This document shows positions 1 through 10,635 of a stretch of DNA of 64,000 nucleotides, piece by piece. The stretch's first letter is position 1. Each line of letters starts with the position of its first letter. Below the pieces are notes generated by a model, which did no database searches, was not told where the DNA came from, and worked only from the letters and a program-made list of their open reading frames with translations. The position numbers and the translations under genes were made by a program. Origin of the DNA: an uncultured Clostridia bacterium (GTDB lineage Bacteria > Bacillota > Clostridia > Oscillospirales > Ruminococcaceae); the NCBI GenBank assembly GCA_947166515.1, contig CAMVEM010000001.1, forward strand, positions 27,015-91,014, read 5' to 3'.

Positions 1-822
1 ATGCTCTACAGCAATTCCGGTCTGTACCGTGACCGCCAGTACGGCAGAGCAAAGACCGTCCTGCTCGAAACCATATATGAGGAGATCGGTGTGCTCTGGG
101 ACACGGAGCTCAAATATCGTGCAGGATTCTCTTCCGACAGCGGCTCTATCACGATACCGACCATATTTGCGAAGGTATCTGGCGTAAAAAACGGAGATAC
201 CGAGGATTACTGGCGCAGGATAAAGAAGCTTCTGACTCCGGACACCGTTCTGATAAAAAGCGCGCCGTATATCGTACCGGAACAGCAGTTCCCCGTTATG
301 TCAGGAGCAGTGAGATTCGTGAAAAACGGAAAGCTGCGGCGTGACGAGATAAAATCGGACAAAGAGTATCAGTACGGATTTCTGCGCGAGGAGATGCAGG
401 AGCATATACTTGACAAGATACAGCTGCTGCTTGACAGCGGAGTCATAAAGGATGCAACGCTCAACGGACGCGAATACCGCATACTAAGCGTTTGTCTTTC
501 GCTTAACAAACCGCTCGTCCGCATGATACAGAATTTCGACTTCACGAAGAAGAACCCGAAGATCGTATATATAATAACCGGAGAAACGGCGATCTCGCTC
601 GAAGACACGATAACGCTAACTCTGCTGAGTTACATCGGCTTTGACGTGATATTCTTCGTGCCGACGGGATATATGTGCTGTGAGAAATATTACGCGACAG
701 TGCCTTTTATCGAACACCAGACCGGCGAGTATAAATATGATCTGAAGATACCCGATTTTGACAAGATAAACCCAGAACCCAAAAAAACATTCTGGAACGG
801 TCTGTTTGGAAAAAAGCAATAA
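1..822 (+). CDS. YceG-like protein of the Ter/toxic-anion stress cluster (probably 5'-truncated by the window edge)
   Basis: Open ORF at window start; directly upstream of TelA and TerD genes; sequence resembles the YceG family C-terminal region. Confidence 0.6.
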   Translation: MLYSNSGLYRDRQYGRAKTVLLETIYEEIGVLWDTELKYRAGFSSDSGSITIPTIFAKVSGVKNGDTEDYWRRIKKLLTPDTVLIKSAPYIVPEQQFPVMSGAVRFVKNGKLRRDEIKSDKEYQYGFLREEMQEHILDKIQLLLDSGVIKDATLNGREYRILSVCLSLNKPLVRMIQNFDFTKKNPKIVYIITGETAISLEDTITLTLLSYIGFDVIFFVPTGYMCCEKYYATVPFIEHQTGEYKYDLKIPDFDKINPEPKKTFWNGLFGKKQ

Positions 823-829
823 GAATTGA

Positions 830-945
830 ACAAAAGCGAAGCGAGTCGCTTTCGCTTCCTTTCGCGTACGAAAGGAAGCGGGGACCGGGACGGAGCCCCG
901 GTCTCCAGCGCAGCGACAGAATCTCAAGCGAAGCGACAAAAACAG
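830..945 (+). repeat. Intergenic repeat family A copy
   Basis: gcgaagcgagtcgctttcgcttcctttcgcgtacgaaaggaagcgggg...gagccccggtctc...tctcaagcgaagcgac. Confidence 0.7.
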
Positions 946-958
946 GAGGTCTTAGAAA

Positions 959-2158
959 ATGGGACTTGATTTCAGCAAGGCGGCGAGCCTTCAGCAAAAT
1001 CCCGGAGCGCAGGAAGGTGCTCCGCAGGTGGTGACAGTAACGGCGGAACCGCAGGAAAAACCGGTGATCGAAGTTAAGGAAGAAGTCGCAAATTATGACA
1101 TTGTTGCAGACAGAGAACAGATGACCACCGCGCTCGTAAATTCTGCGGAAGTCGATGCGCTTGTAAGCACTATCGAAGTCACCGACATGAACTCCATCGT
1201 ATCTTTCGGCGCAGAAGCTGCGGATGAGATCTCAAAGGTGTCCGATCTTGTGCTACGTAACGTCAATACCGCGCAGATGACCGGCACGAGCGCAATGATG
1301 AACACGCTTACGAAGATAATGTCGAAATTCGACATCAAGGAGATCAAGGACGAGCCCAAGGGCCTCGGAAAAGTGTTCGGAAAAGCAAAGAACCAGCTTG
1401 AAAAGATACTCGCCAAATACCACACAATGGGCGACGAGGTCGATAAGATATATGTCGAACTCAGAAAATACGAGACCGAGATCAAAGAATCCAACCGCAG
1501 TCTCGACAGTATGTTCGAAGCCAACGTCAACTATTATCACGAGCTCGTGAAGTATATCCTCGCGGGCGAACAGGCAACACAGGAAGTTCAGAACTACATC
1601 GACAAGCGCGTCGCGGATATGGAAGCTACCGGCGACAACTCGATACAGTTCGAGATCCAGAGCTTACAGCAGGCAAAAATGCTCCTCGAACAGAGAACAC
1701 AGGATCTTCGATGCGCGGAAAGCGTGGCTATGCAGTCTATACCGATGATAAAGACAATGGAGTTCAGCAATATGAACCTTGTCAGAAAGATCAATTCGGC
1801 ATTCATCGTAACGCTGCCGGTATTCAAACAGGCTCTCGCACAGGCTATAATGTTAAAACAGCAGAAGGTCATGGCGGAAGGAATGGCGGCTCTCGATGAA
1901 AAGACTAACGAAATGCTCATCAAGAACGCCCAGAACACTGTAAATCAGGCGAAGATGACCACACAGCTCGCGTCCGGAAGCTCTATAAAGGCGGAAACGC
2001 TCGAAACAACGTGGAGAACGATCGTCAACGGCATCGAGGAAACAAAGCGCGTTCAGGACGAAGCAAGCAAGAAGCGCCTCGAAGACAAAACACGTCTCGA
2101 AAACATCAAGAACGACTTCAACAGAATGTACCACGTTCCGCAGAAGAAGCTGACATGA
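959..2158 (+). CDS. telA: Toxic anion resistance protein, TelA family
   Basis: 399 aa coiled-coil-rich protein with TelA-like sequence; RBS aggagg upstream; adjacent to TerD genes. Confidence 0.85.
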   Translation: MGLDFSKAASLQQNPGAQEGAPQVVTVTAEPQEKPVIEVKEEVANYDIVADREQMTTALVNSAEVDALVSTIEVTDMNSIVSFGAEAADEISKVSDLVLRNVNTAQMTGTSAMMNTLTKIMSKFDIKEIKDEPKGLGKVFGKAKNQLEKILAKYHTMGDEVDKIYVELRKYETEIKESNRSLDSMFEANVNYYHELVKYILAGEQATQEVQNYIDKRVADMEATGDNSIQFEIQSLQQAKMLLEQRTQDLRCAESVAMQSIPMIKTMEFSNMNLVRKINSAFIVTLPVFKQALAQAIMLKQQKVMAEGMAALDEKTNEMLIKNAQNTVNQAKMTTQLASGSSIKAETLETTWRTIVNGIEETKRVQDEASKKRLEDKTRLENIKNDFNRMYHVPQKKLT

Positions 2159-2200
2159 CAATTAAAAATTAACAATTATATTGAACCGGAGGTTTATATC

Positions 2201-2782
2201 ATGGCTATAAGTTTATCAAAAGGACAGAAAGTCGATCTTACAAAAGGCAATCCCTCGCTGAAAAACATCATAGTCGGACTCGGCTGGGATACAAACGCAT
2301 ACGATTCCGGCGGAGATTTCGACCTCGACGCGGCAGTATTCATGCTCGGCGAGAACGGCAGATGCCCTACTGAGAAGGAATTCATCTTCTACGGAAATCT
2401 CGCACACAGCAGCGAGTCGGTAGTTCACCTCGGCGATAACAGAACAGGCGCCGGCGAAGGCGATGACGAGCAGATAAAGGTCGATCTCACCAGGGTCCCT
2501 GCAAATATAGCAAGAATAGCGTTCACCGTAACGATCTATGACGCCGATAAGCGCCGTCAGAACTTCGGTCAGGTTTCCAATGCGTTCATCAGAATAGTTG
2601 ACGCTTCAAATGATACCGAAATGATAAGATACGATCTCGGCGAAGACTTTTCAATCGAGACCGCAGTCGTAGTCGGCGAGCTTTACCGCCATAACGGCGA
2701 GTGGAAGTTCAACGCGATAGGAAGCGGATATTCCGGAGGACTTGCCGCACTCTGCGCTTCCTACGGCATCGACGCAGAATAA
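2201..2782 (+). CDS. TerD family protein
   Basis: Starts [15 protein letters not shown]; conserved GLGWD...[10 protein letters not shown] and [10 protein letters not shown] motifs. Confidence 0.93.
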   Translation: MAISLSKGQKVDLTKGNPSLKNIIVGLGWDTNAYDSGGDFDLDAAVFMLGENGRCPTEKEFIFYGNLAHSSESVVHLGDNRTGAGEGDDEQIKVDLTRVPANIARIAFTVTIYDADKRRQNFGQVSNAFIRIVDASNDTEMIRYDLGEDFSIETAVVVGELYRHNGEWKFNAIGSGYSGGLAALCASYGIDAE

Positions 2783-2802
2783 CATCAAAGGGAGACTGAT
2801 AT

Positions 2803-3390
2803 ATGTCAGTAAATCTGAAAAAAGGACAGAAAGTCAGCCTGACCAAAGAGAGCGCCGGGCTGTCAAAGGTAATAGTCGGACTTGGCTGGGACGAAGCTGA
2901 ACAGAAAAGATCATTCTTCGCCCCTAAGCCTCAGCCGATAGACTGCGATGCGTCCGCGCTGCTCCTGACAAACGGCAGGATAGCGGACAACTCTGACATC
3001 GTGTATTACAACGCGCTGCGCCACCCGTCGGGAGCGGTAGTTCATCAGGGCGACAACCTTACAGGTGCCGGAGAGGGCGACGACGAGCAGATAATCGTTG
3101 ATCTGAACAGCGTTCCACCCAGATATGACCGCATCATATTCGCAGTGAACATCTATAAAGCGTATGAGCGGAACCAGCAGTTCGGAATGATAAACAACGC
3201 GTTTATAAGACTTGTTGACGCGAGAAACGGAAGCGAGATATGCAGATATGATCTTTCCGAAAATTACAGCGGAATGACCGCAATGATATTCGGCGAGATA
3301 TACCGCCATGATGGCGAGTGGAAGTTCAACGCCATAGGTCAGGCAACACGCGACGCTTCTTTGACTGAGACGGTCAAAAGATATGTATAA
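2803..3390 (+). CDS. TerD family protein (second paralogue, with insertion after GLGWD)
   Basis: Same TerD motifs ([24 protein letters not shown]); tandem with the preceding TerD. Confidence 0.92.
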   Translation: MSVNLKKGQKVSLTKESAGLSKVIVGLGWDEAEQKRSFFAPKPQPIDCDASALLLTNGRIADNSDIVYYNALRHPSGAVVHQGDNLTGAGEGDDEQIIVDLNSVPPRYDRIIFAVNIYKAYERNQQFGMINNAFIRLVDARNGSEICRYDLSENYSGMTAMIFGEIYRHDGEWKFNAIGQATRDASLTETVKRYV

Positions 3391-3471
3391 ACCGGCGGAT
3401 ATTCCGGAACTGAGGCAATGCGTTTATTCCGGGATTTTGCTGTGTAAAAAAATAAGTGGAGGAATAAAAAA

Positions 3472-6204
3472 ATGGAGATCAAAGGTCTGAACGACAAACA
3501 GGTCGCGGAATCAAGGGAAAAATATGGTTCGAACCAGATACCCGATTCTGAGCCTACCACGTTCTGGCAGGAATTCATCGAGACATTCAAAGACCCGATG
3601 ATAATCGTACTTTGTGTTATCGCCGCAATAATGATCGTAATGGCAATATTCGGTATGGCTACTATCTATGAGCCTATCGGTACAATAGTCGCCATACTCA
3701 TCGTTGCTTTCGTATCCGCAAAGACCGGAGTCGCAAGCGATACAAAGTACAGAGAACTCAAAGACAGCACCAAGAAAGACACCTGTAAGGCAATGAGAAA
3801 CGATCTCGTAGTCGTTATCGACGTCGATGACGTTGTTGTAGGCGATAAGATAATCTTACAGTCCGGCGACAAGGTTCCTGCCGACGGCGTGCTTATTTCC
3901 GGAAACCTGAATGTCGATAACTCGGCACTCAACGGCGAAGCTGAGGAATGTAAGAAAAAAGCCGCGCCCGACGGGTTTGAACTTCCCGAGAACATAACCG
4001 GCGACGTGTTCGTTGACGAACACTCTCTGTTCAGAGGAGCGGTCGTATTCGACGGCGAAGGCGTTCTTGATGTCAAAAAGGTCGGACTTAAGACCATGAT
4101 GGGCAGAATGGCGGAGGAAATGCAGGAGGACGAACCCGATTCCCCGCTGAAAGTAAAGCTTGCGAAGCTCGCAAAGCAGATATCTACATTCGGCTACATC
4201 GGCGCTATCACAATAGCCGTGCTCTATATCGCATACTTCATCTTCTTCCAGCCCATAATCGGCGCTGACGGGACATCGCTCGGCGCAGGCCCCGCAGTAT
4301 TCTTCTCGCAGGAGATCGGAGATATTATCCACAAGTTTGTTGAAGCCGTATCCCTCGCGGTAGTTATCATAGTATGTGCTGTGCCGGAAGGTCTGCCGCT
4401 GATGATCTCGCTGGTACTGATGCAGAACACAAGCAAGATGCTCGACCACAACGTCCTCGTAAGAAAGGCGGAAGGTATCGAGACAGCCGGTTCGCTCAAC
4501 ATTCTTTTCAGCGATAAGACAGGTACTATCACAAAGGGCAAGCTCGAAGTCATAGACTTCTTCACAGCGGACGGCGAGTCGATACCGCTCGGCGACCTCT
4601 CGAAGCACAGCGCAGTAAAATCGCTCGTCGATATAGCGATAGGAAAGAACACGCTCTCAATGTTTGATGCTTCTCATAATGTTGTCGGCGGTAACATGAC
4701 CGACCAGGCACTCATGAAGTTCATCGGCGAGGACACGTTCAATATGCTCCAGCAGAGAACAGAGTATGTCATCACAGACAGCCAGAGCTTCAACTCGGCG
4801 AACAAGTTCAGCCAGAGCCGCATAGATAATCTCGGCAAGACTTTCTATAAGGGCGCTCCCGAAAGACTTCTCGCGAAGGCGACAAAATATCTTGACAGCG
4901 ATGGCAATATAAAGGATATTGACCTCGATAAGCTCAACAAGAAGATCGACGAACTCGCTGCAAGATCTATACGCGTACTTTCGTTCGGCTATTCCGAAAA
5001 GGAAATGGTCCAGAACCAGATAAACGATGACGTCGTACTTATCGGACTCGTCGGAATAAGAGACGATGTACGTCCCGAAGCGAAGATCGCTATCAAAGAA
5101 GTTCGTGAAGCCGGAATCCAGGTAGTTATGATAACCGGTGACCGTCTTGAAACTGCAAAGGCTATCGCAATTGACTGCGGACTTATCACGACCGACACCG
5201 ATGTTGCTCTTTCGTCCGCACAGCTCAATGAAATGAGCGATGAAGAAGTAAAGAAGATAATCCCGAACATCCGTGTTATAGCGCGCGCGCTTCCTACCGA
5301 TAAATCGAGAATGGTACGTCTCTGCCAGGAACTCAACTTAGTTGTCGGAATGACAGGCGACGGCGTAAACGACTCCCCTGCCCTCAAGCGCGCAGATGTC
5401 GGCTTTGCAATGGGAAGCGGTACAGAAGCCGCGAAGGAAGCCGGAAAGATCGTTATCCTCGACGACAACTTCAAGTCGATAAAGGACGCTATCTGGTACG
5501 GAAGAACTATCTACCACAACATTCTCAAGTTCTGCGTATTCCAGCTCGTTATCAATGTTACAGCGGTAATAGTCAGCGCTGTCGCTCCGTTCCTCGGAGT
5601 TGAGGAGCCGCTGAAGGTAACTCACCTTCTGTTCGTAAACCTCGTTATGGACTCTCTCGGCGCTATCATGCTCGGCAACGAGCCCGCCCTCGAAAAGTAT
5701 ATGCACGAAAAGCCGCGCCGCCGCGACGAGAGCATCATCAGCAAGCAGATGGCAACGCGCATAGTTACCATGGGTCTGTGGCTCACGATAGTAAGCTTCT
5801 TCTTCCTGATGTTCGAACCTATCAAGGGATTTTTCAACGCCCTTGTGATACCCGAAAACGTAACTCAGGCGCAGGCAAACACCGACGCTCACCTTACCGG
5901 ATATTTCGTCCTGTTTATCTGGGCGGCGCTGTTCAACGGCTTCAATGTCCGTGACGACGGATTCAATATCTTCGCAAGACTTAAAGAGAACATGAACTTC
6001 ATCAAGGTATTCTTCGCGATCATACTGATCCAGGCGCTTATCGTGTGCGCATCTCTCATTCCGGGACTCACATTCCTCGGTGAGATGTTCAGCTGCATAC
6101 CGTTCAACCCGATAGGCTGGCTCATAATCCTCGGCTTCGCTGTGACGATGATACCGATCGACCTTTTAAGAAAAGCGCTCACAGGTGCCAACAAAACAAA
6201 ATAA
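3472..6204 (+). CDS. Calcium-translocating P-type ATPase, PMCA-like
   Basis: 910 aa; phosphorylation motif FSDKTGTITKG, TGDGVNDSPALK, multiple TM segments. Confidence 0.93.
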   Translation: MEIKGLNDKQVAESREKYGSNQIPDSEPTTFWQEFIETFKDPMIIVLCVIAAIMIVMAIFGMATIYEPIGTIVAILIVAFVSAKTGVASDTKYRELKDSTKKDTCKAMRNDLVVVIDVDDVVVGDKIILQSGDKVPADGVLISGNLNVDNSALNGEAEECKKKAAPDGFELPENITGDVFVDEHSLFRGAVVFDGEGVLDVKKVGLKTMMGRMAEEMQEDEPDSPLKVKLAKLAKQISTFGYIGAITIAVLYIAYFIFFQPIIGADGTSLGAGPAVFFSQEIGDIIHKFVEAVSLAVVIIVCAVPEGLPLMISLVLMQNTSKMLDHNVLVRKAEGIETAGSLNILFSDKTGTITKGKLEVIDFFTADGESIPLGDLSKHSAVKSLVDIAIGKNTLSMFDASHNVVGGNMTDQALMKFIGEDTFNMLQQRTEYVITDSQSFNSANKFSQSRIDNLGKTFYKGAPERLLAKATKYLDSDGNIKDIDLDKLNKKIDELAARSIRVLSFGYSEKEMVQNQINDDVVLIGLVGIRDDVRPEAKIAIKEVREAGIQVVMITGDRLETAKAIAIDCGLITTDTDVALSSAQLNEMSDEEVKKIIPNIRVIARALPTDKSRMVRLCQELNLVVGMTGDGVNDSPALKRADVGFAMGSGTEAAKEAGKIVILDDNFKSIKDAIWYGRTIYHNILKFCVFQLVINVTAVIVSAVAPFLGVEEPLKVTHLLFVNLVMDSLGAIMLGNEPALEKYMHEKPRRRDESIISKQMATRIVTMGLWLTIVSFFFLMFEPIKGFFNALVIPENVTQAQANTDAHLTGYFVLFIWAALFNGFNVRDDGFNIFARLKENMNFIKVFFAIILIQALIVCASLIPGLTFLGEMFSCIPFNPIGWLIILGFAVTMIPIDLLRKALTGANKTK

Positions 6205-6232
6205 TAAACAGACAGAGAAAATAAAAGATAAC

Positions 6233-6276
6233 CGTGCCTTTCCCCTGCCGGAGGCTGAGGAAAGGCACGATTTTTA
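6233..6276 (+). terminator. Rho-independent terminator after the P-type ATPase
   Basis: cgtgcctttcc...ggaaaggcacg followed by atttttat. Confidence 0.7.
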
Positions 6277-6293
6277 TCCGAAAGAGACATATT

Positions 6294-7043
6294 ATGGAGA
6301 CGAAATCACATCGCTTCAATAAAGCCATATCATGGCTCATACTCGCCTATTTCGTTATACTTTTCGCAGAAAGAGCGCAAAGCATAATACGAATACTGGT
6401 CGATGACACGATCGGACTTTTCCACACGGGATTTGACATATACGCAAATGTACTGACCGTACTATCAGTCTCCGCAGCAATATTCATGCTTATAGTATAT
6501 AATGAAGACTTCTTCCGCTCGCTGTACGACGGGAAGACCTTTCCGGACTATTCCATGCTGTCGGTAACATCGGGCGTTTTGCTGGTCAGCGGTATGGTGC
6601 ATACCGAATTCACGATAGCGCCGATACAGTTCGGAGCATACGGAGCACTTATCGTGGCAATGATACTGCGCACAGTCGAAACAGCGCCCGAAGCGAAGAA
6701 CAAGTTTAAACTGTGGTATTCGCTTGCATTCCTTACAGTTTTCTCAATGGCGATACCGGTAATGTATCACACATATATCGAACAGGCTGTGCTGTTTCAT
6801 ATCATAGCTGCGCTGACAGCGCTCGTTCTCGTGTTTTTCTTCACGCTTATGATGCGCAGAGTATTTATCGGTAAAGCGGAGGATCTTCTGCTTTTTGTCC
6901 CGACTGTCCTTATGGCGGGACTCGATTCCGTGGTGATAATAATGCGGTGGAATGAGGAAATAAACGCGTTCGCGATGATATTCGCGATACTTTCTGTCAT
7001 AATGTATATAGCAGGAAAGATTATTTTCACTGTAAAAAAATAG
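6294..7043 (+). CDS. Hypothetical polytopic membrane protein
   Basis: ORF with several hydrophobic segments; internal ATG at 6294 (METKSHRF) preferred to the ORF-track start, which overlaps the terminator. Confidence 0.65.
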   Translation: METKSHRFNKAISWLILAYFVILFAERAQSIIRILVDDTIGLFHTGFDIYANVLTVLSVSAAIFMLIVYNEDFFRSLYDGKTFPDYSMLSVTSGVLLVSGMVHTEFTIAPIQFGAYGALIVAMILRTVETAPEAKNKFKLWYSLAFLTVFSMAIPVMYHTYIEQAVLFHIIAALTALVLVFFFTLMMRRVFIGKAEDLLLFVPTVLMAGLDSVVIIMRWNEEINAFAMIFAILSVIMYIAGKIIFTVKK

Positions 7044-7071
7044 AGGACCCCAAAGAGAGGAAATAAACAAA

Positions 7072-8505
7072 ATGGAAACCAATGAAAACAAGCATGAACA
7101 GAAAAATACCCACGAGGGTGCAGGTTTCGGAAGCAGGATAGGATTTATCCTCGCGGCTGCCGGCTCGGCGGTAGGACTCGGAAACATCTGGAGATTCCCC
7201 TATCTTGCGGCTAAATACGGCGGGGGCCTGTTCCTGCTGATATACCTGATACTTACCGTGACATTCGGCTTCACGCTGATGCTCACCGAGATAGCGATCG
7301 GCAGACGCACCGGAAAGAGCGTGATCGGTGCATATAAGGCAGTACATAAGAACTTCGGCTTCATGGGCTGGGCAGCGGCGATAATCCCTGCGCTCATACT
7401 TCCCTACTATTGCGTAATAGGCGGCTGGGTGCTCAGATATACGACTGCGTTCGTCACGGGAGCCGGAGCCGACACCGCGCACAGCATCGCTTCGGCGGCG
7501 GGCGAGGAAACTCCGTTCTTCGTTGACTTCATAAGTCATTCTATGGAACCGACGATATTCTTCGTGATATTCGTCGTGCTCAATGTTGTGGTAATAATGC
7601 TCGGCGTACAGAAGGGCATAGAGCTTGTCAGCAAGTTCCTGATGCCGGTGCTTGTAGTGCTTATCGTAGCGATATGCATTTACACATTTACACTTGAAGG
7701 CGCTATGGATGGTGTAAAATATTATCTTCTGCCAAACTTCGACAGCCTCATTACCGAAAAAGGATTTGACGCAGGAATGCTGTTCAAAACATTTGCCGCT
7801 GCGACCAGCCAGCTTTTCTACTCAATGTCTATAGCAATGGGAATTCTCGTAACCTACGGCTCGTATATGAGAAAACAGGATTCTCTTGAAAACTCGGTAA
7901 GACACATTGAGTTCTTCGATACCGGTATCGCGGTCATCGCGGGACTTATAATAGTTCCTGCCGTCTTTGTTTTCACAGGAGGAGACAAAGCTGCGGTAAA
8001 TGCAGGTCCCGGACTTATGTTCATAACGCTGCCCATGGTATTTGAGTCTATGCCGGGCGGTCAGTTAGTCGGTGCTGCATTTTTCGTGCTCGTATCTCTT
8101 GCTGCGCTGACATCGTCCATATCGCTCATGGAAACGGTCGTTTCCGCTGTCATGGAAAAGTTCAGACTTACGAGAATAAAGAGCTGCATAGCTGTGATAA
8201 TAATTACGATAGCGCTTGGTATGCTCTCGGTGCTCGGATACAGCGACTGGTCGGAAGTCACGATCTTCGGAATGCAGTTCCTTGATTTCTTCGACTTTAT
8301 CACCAACTCTGTAATGATGCCGGTACTTGCGTTCCTGACCTGTGTGCTTATCGGCTGGATCGTCAAAACAAAATATGTTGAAGAGGAAGTGCTCTGCGGA
8401 GAGAAAAAATTCAGAGCGCAGCTTCTGTACAGGATAATGATACGTTTTATCTGTCCTGTCTGCATGATAATGGTCCTTGTTACGCCGTTCTTCACAACTT
8501 TGTAA
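7072..8505 (+). CDS. Sodium-dependent transporter, neurotransmitter:sodium symporter (SNF) family
   Basis: GFILAAAGSAVGLGNIWRFPYLAAKYGGGLFLLIYL is diagnostic of NSS family TM1. Confidence 0.93.
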   Translation: METNENKHEQKNTHEGAGFGSRIGFILAAAGSAVGLGNIWRFPYLAAKYGGGLFLLIYLILTVTFGFTLMLTEIAIGRRTGKSVIGAYKAVHKNFGFMGWAAAIIPALILPYYCVIGGWVLRYTTAFVTGAGADTAHSIASAAGEETPFFVDFISHSMEPTIFFVIFVVLNVVVIMLGVQKGIELVSKFLMPVLVVLIVAICIYTFTLEGAMDGVKYYLLPNFDSLITEKGFDAGMLFKTFAAATSQLFYSMSIAMGILVTYGSYMRKQDSLENSVRHIEFFDTGIAVIAGLIIVPAVFVFTGGDKAAVNAGPGLMFITLPMVFESMPGGQLVGAAFFVLVSLAALTSSISLMETVVSAVMEKFRLTRIKSCIAVIIITIALGMLSVLGYSDWSEVTIFGMQFLDFFDFITNSVMMPVLAFLTCVLIGWIVKTKYVEEEVLCGEKKFRAQLLYRIMIRFICPVCMIMVLVTPFFTTL

Positions 8506-8515
8506 TACTCACCCC

Positions 8516-8553
8516 CAGCCCCCTCCCATTGGGAGGGGGCTATTTTTTCTTAT
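8516..8553 (+). terminator. Terminator, member of a repeated GC-rich terminator family
   Basis: gccccctcccattgggagggggctattttttctt. Confidence 0.7.
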
Positions 8554-8641
8554 GTGGGGCTTCGAGTCTGTTGATTCCCCATAAAGAAGTCCTCGCCGAC
8601 CGCATCAGACAACCCGCGGCAACTATTCAATTCAACAACTT

Positions 8642-8680
8642 AAAGAATACCACAGATTTTCGGAATCTGTGGTATTCTTT
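8642..8680. terminator. Perfect 17-bp hairpin, possible bidirectional terminator
   Basis: aaagaataccacagatt-ttcgg-aatctgtggtattcttt. Confidence 0.6.
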
Positions 8681-9005
8681 CAGTGTTTCTTTGTCATTTT
8701 TAACAAACGGATTCTGAGTGCGGACTTAAGTGCCTTAAAGGAAGGCTTCATCAAACTATATATTTCCAATTTTCATTCGTTCGGGCTGTTTTCAGACGGA
8801 TTCCTGCTTAAAAAGGGGGCTTTGTCAACAGGACCGGGACGAAGTCCCCACAAACCCGAAGGGGTGCAGGGGGCGCTGCACGATGCAGCGATTGACCGCC
8901 CAAAAGAGCGCATGATGCGCGCATAAAAGGCGGTCATAGGCGACTACGGAAAGCCCTCCGCAAATTCCCCCACAAATTATGATTTGTTGAATTTAAAAAC
9001 CAGGC

Positions 9006-9043
9006 AAAAAAAGCACGGGGTTCAGGATTCCGTGCTTTTTTTA
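9006..9043 (-). terminator. Terminator overlapping the stop codon of the solute-binding protein
   Basis: aaaaaaagcacgg...ccgtgctttttttat; TGA stop at 9022-9024 lies in the loop. Confidence 0.7.
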
Positions 9044-10635
9044 TTTCGTTTTATCCGCATTATTACAGCCTTTATGGAAACAAAGGCTATTATCGCTGTC
9101 CAGACTGTAATCAAAGACACTATAAGGACTACCGCCGTTGCGGGAAGGCTTCCGAGTTCCGCTTTGCCGGTCGCTGAAATGCTGTCCAGCCGGTAGAGCG
9201 AGCTTGTATCCTTGTAAAGCTTGTCAAAATACTCGTCGTTTATCGTTTCTTTACGGCGTGTGGATTTTGCCGTGCTCTCTATGAGATGTCCCGCCGCATT
9301 GCGGAGAGATGCCGAGCCGTTGAACACCGCTGTCACAAATGTGTGCTGTATATTGTTCAGCAACATCTTTGTGGCGTCAAGCTTGACCGAATAGTGAAGG
9401 TCGTTGTCGGTGCCGCCGAGTGAAAGATATTCTTTATATTCGGGCGAGTTCTGCGCTTTAGATGTTACCGGGATATAGCCTTCCGTCTCCGCATACGCGG
9501 TCTGCACCTCGTTTGTCAGCAGGAACTGCATAAACAGCCACGAGGCGAGGACTTCCTGCGGGTCGCTCTTATAGAACAGGCATATCGACGGACCCTGCGA
9601 GATCATATATGGCTCTGACGGGTCATACTGCGGTATCGGCTTGACGACTGTCTCGAACTCGACTATGCTGTCCTCGGCTATATCGTGATGACTTGCGTGG
9701 CTTCCCATCCATGTCGCGCCGGCGGTGGAATCAATCGCGAAAATACACTGTCCCGCATTAAGGAAGTTTCCGGGATAGCTCGATATCTTGAACGTTGAGA
9801 ACGAGCCGTTACGGACGTGCTCCGAAACCTCGTAGAGTATCTTGCGCGTGGTATCGCTGAATATGCCTATGTTTCCGGCAGGGTCTGAATAATCCGCGCC
9901 AAGCTGTTTCAGCATCTGTATCATCATATTGTCCGTGGATTTATATATGAACGGTATCAGCACCTTCTGGCCGTTCACCTTGTATGTGCCGTCATCGTTC
10001 TTTGCCATTGCGGCGTCGGAGACTTCCCAGATGAAATCCCACGTCAGGTCTTCGGGGATCTCATAGCCGAGCTTCTCGACCATATCCTTGTTGATATAGC
10101 ACGCTTCGGATGACCGCATGTACGGGAGCGCGTAATACTCTCCCGAGAGCTGACATTCGCCGATATACTGAGGTATCAGCTCGTCAAATGACGGTGAATC
10201 GAATTTCACCAGACTTCCGCCGAGGCCGTATTCCGGGTCGTTCATCAACTCGTCAAGCTTCACGACGGTGTTTTCTCCCGTCATATATGTTGCGATATGG
10301 TCGGGATAGGTGATGCATACGTTCGGTGTTGTCTGGGTCGGGATATTCGTGATGACGTCGTTGTATATCTTGCCGTAATCGGTATAAAGGCGCAGATCGA
10401 CCGTTATGTTCGGATATAACGCCTGAAAATCGGCAATTGCTTTGCGGTAGATATCCGTCTGGGTCTTGTTTGTGTCGTTCTTCGCCCAGAAGGTTATCTC
10501 GGTGTGCCGGCTCTCGTCAAAGCCGGAGGGCATCTCAAATGCCTCGGTCCTACGTGAGCCGTGACAGCCGGAAAGCCCGCTTATCAGAACAGCGCAGGCG
10601 GCTGTAAGAGCCGCAGCTTTTTTTATGGCTCTCAT
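9022..10635 (-). CDS. ABC transporter extracellular solute-binding lipoprotein with C-terminal TM segment
   Basis: Lipobox LISGLSGC; family 1 solute-binding features; C-terminal AVVLIVSLITVWTAIIAFVSIKAVI. Confidence 0.85.
   Translation of the reverse strand: MRAIKKAAALTAACAVLISGLSGCHGSRRTEAFEMPSGFDESRHTEITFWAKNDTNKTQTDIYRKAIADFQALYPNITVDLRLYTDYGKIYNDVITNIPTQTTPNVCITYPDHIATYMTGENTVVKLDELMNDPEYGLGGSLVKFDSPSFDELIPQYIGECQLSGEYYALPYMRSSEACYINKDMVEKLGYEIPEDLTWDFIWEVSDAAMAKNDDGTYKVNGQKVLIPFIYKSTDNMMIQMLKQLGADYSDPAGNIGIFSDTTRKILYEVSEHVRNGSFSTFKISSYPGNFLNAGQCIFAIDSTAGATWMGSHASHHDIAEDSIVEFETVVKPIPQYDPSEPYMISQGPSICLFYKSDPQEVLASWLFMQFLLTNEVQTAYAETEGYIPVTSKAQNSPEYKEYLSLGGTDNDLHYSVKLDATKMLLNNIQHTFVTAVFNGSASLRNAAGHLIESTAKSTRRKETINDEYFDKLYKDTSSLYRLDSISATGKAELGSLPATAVVLIVSLITVWTAIIAFVSIKAVIMRIKRNKKSTES

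Noticed and set aside
3856-4608. Antisense ORFs across the P-type ATPase and similar overlapping ORFs elsewhere in the track
   Set aside because: Shadow frames of strongly conserved genes; no family resemblance.
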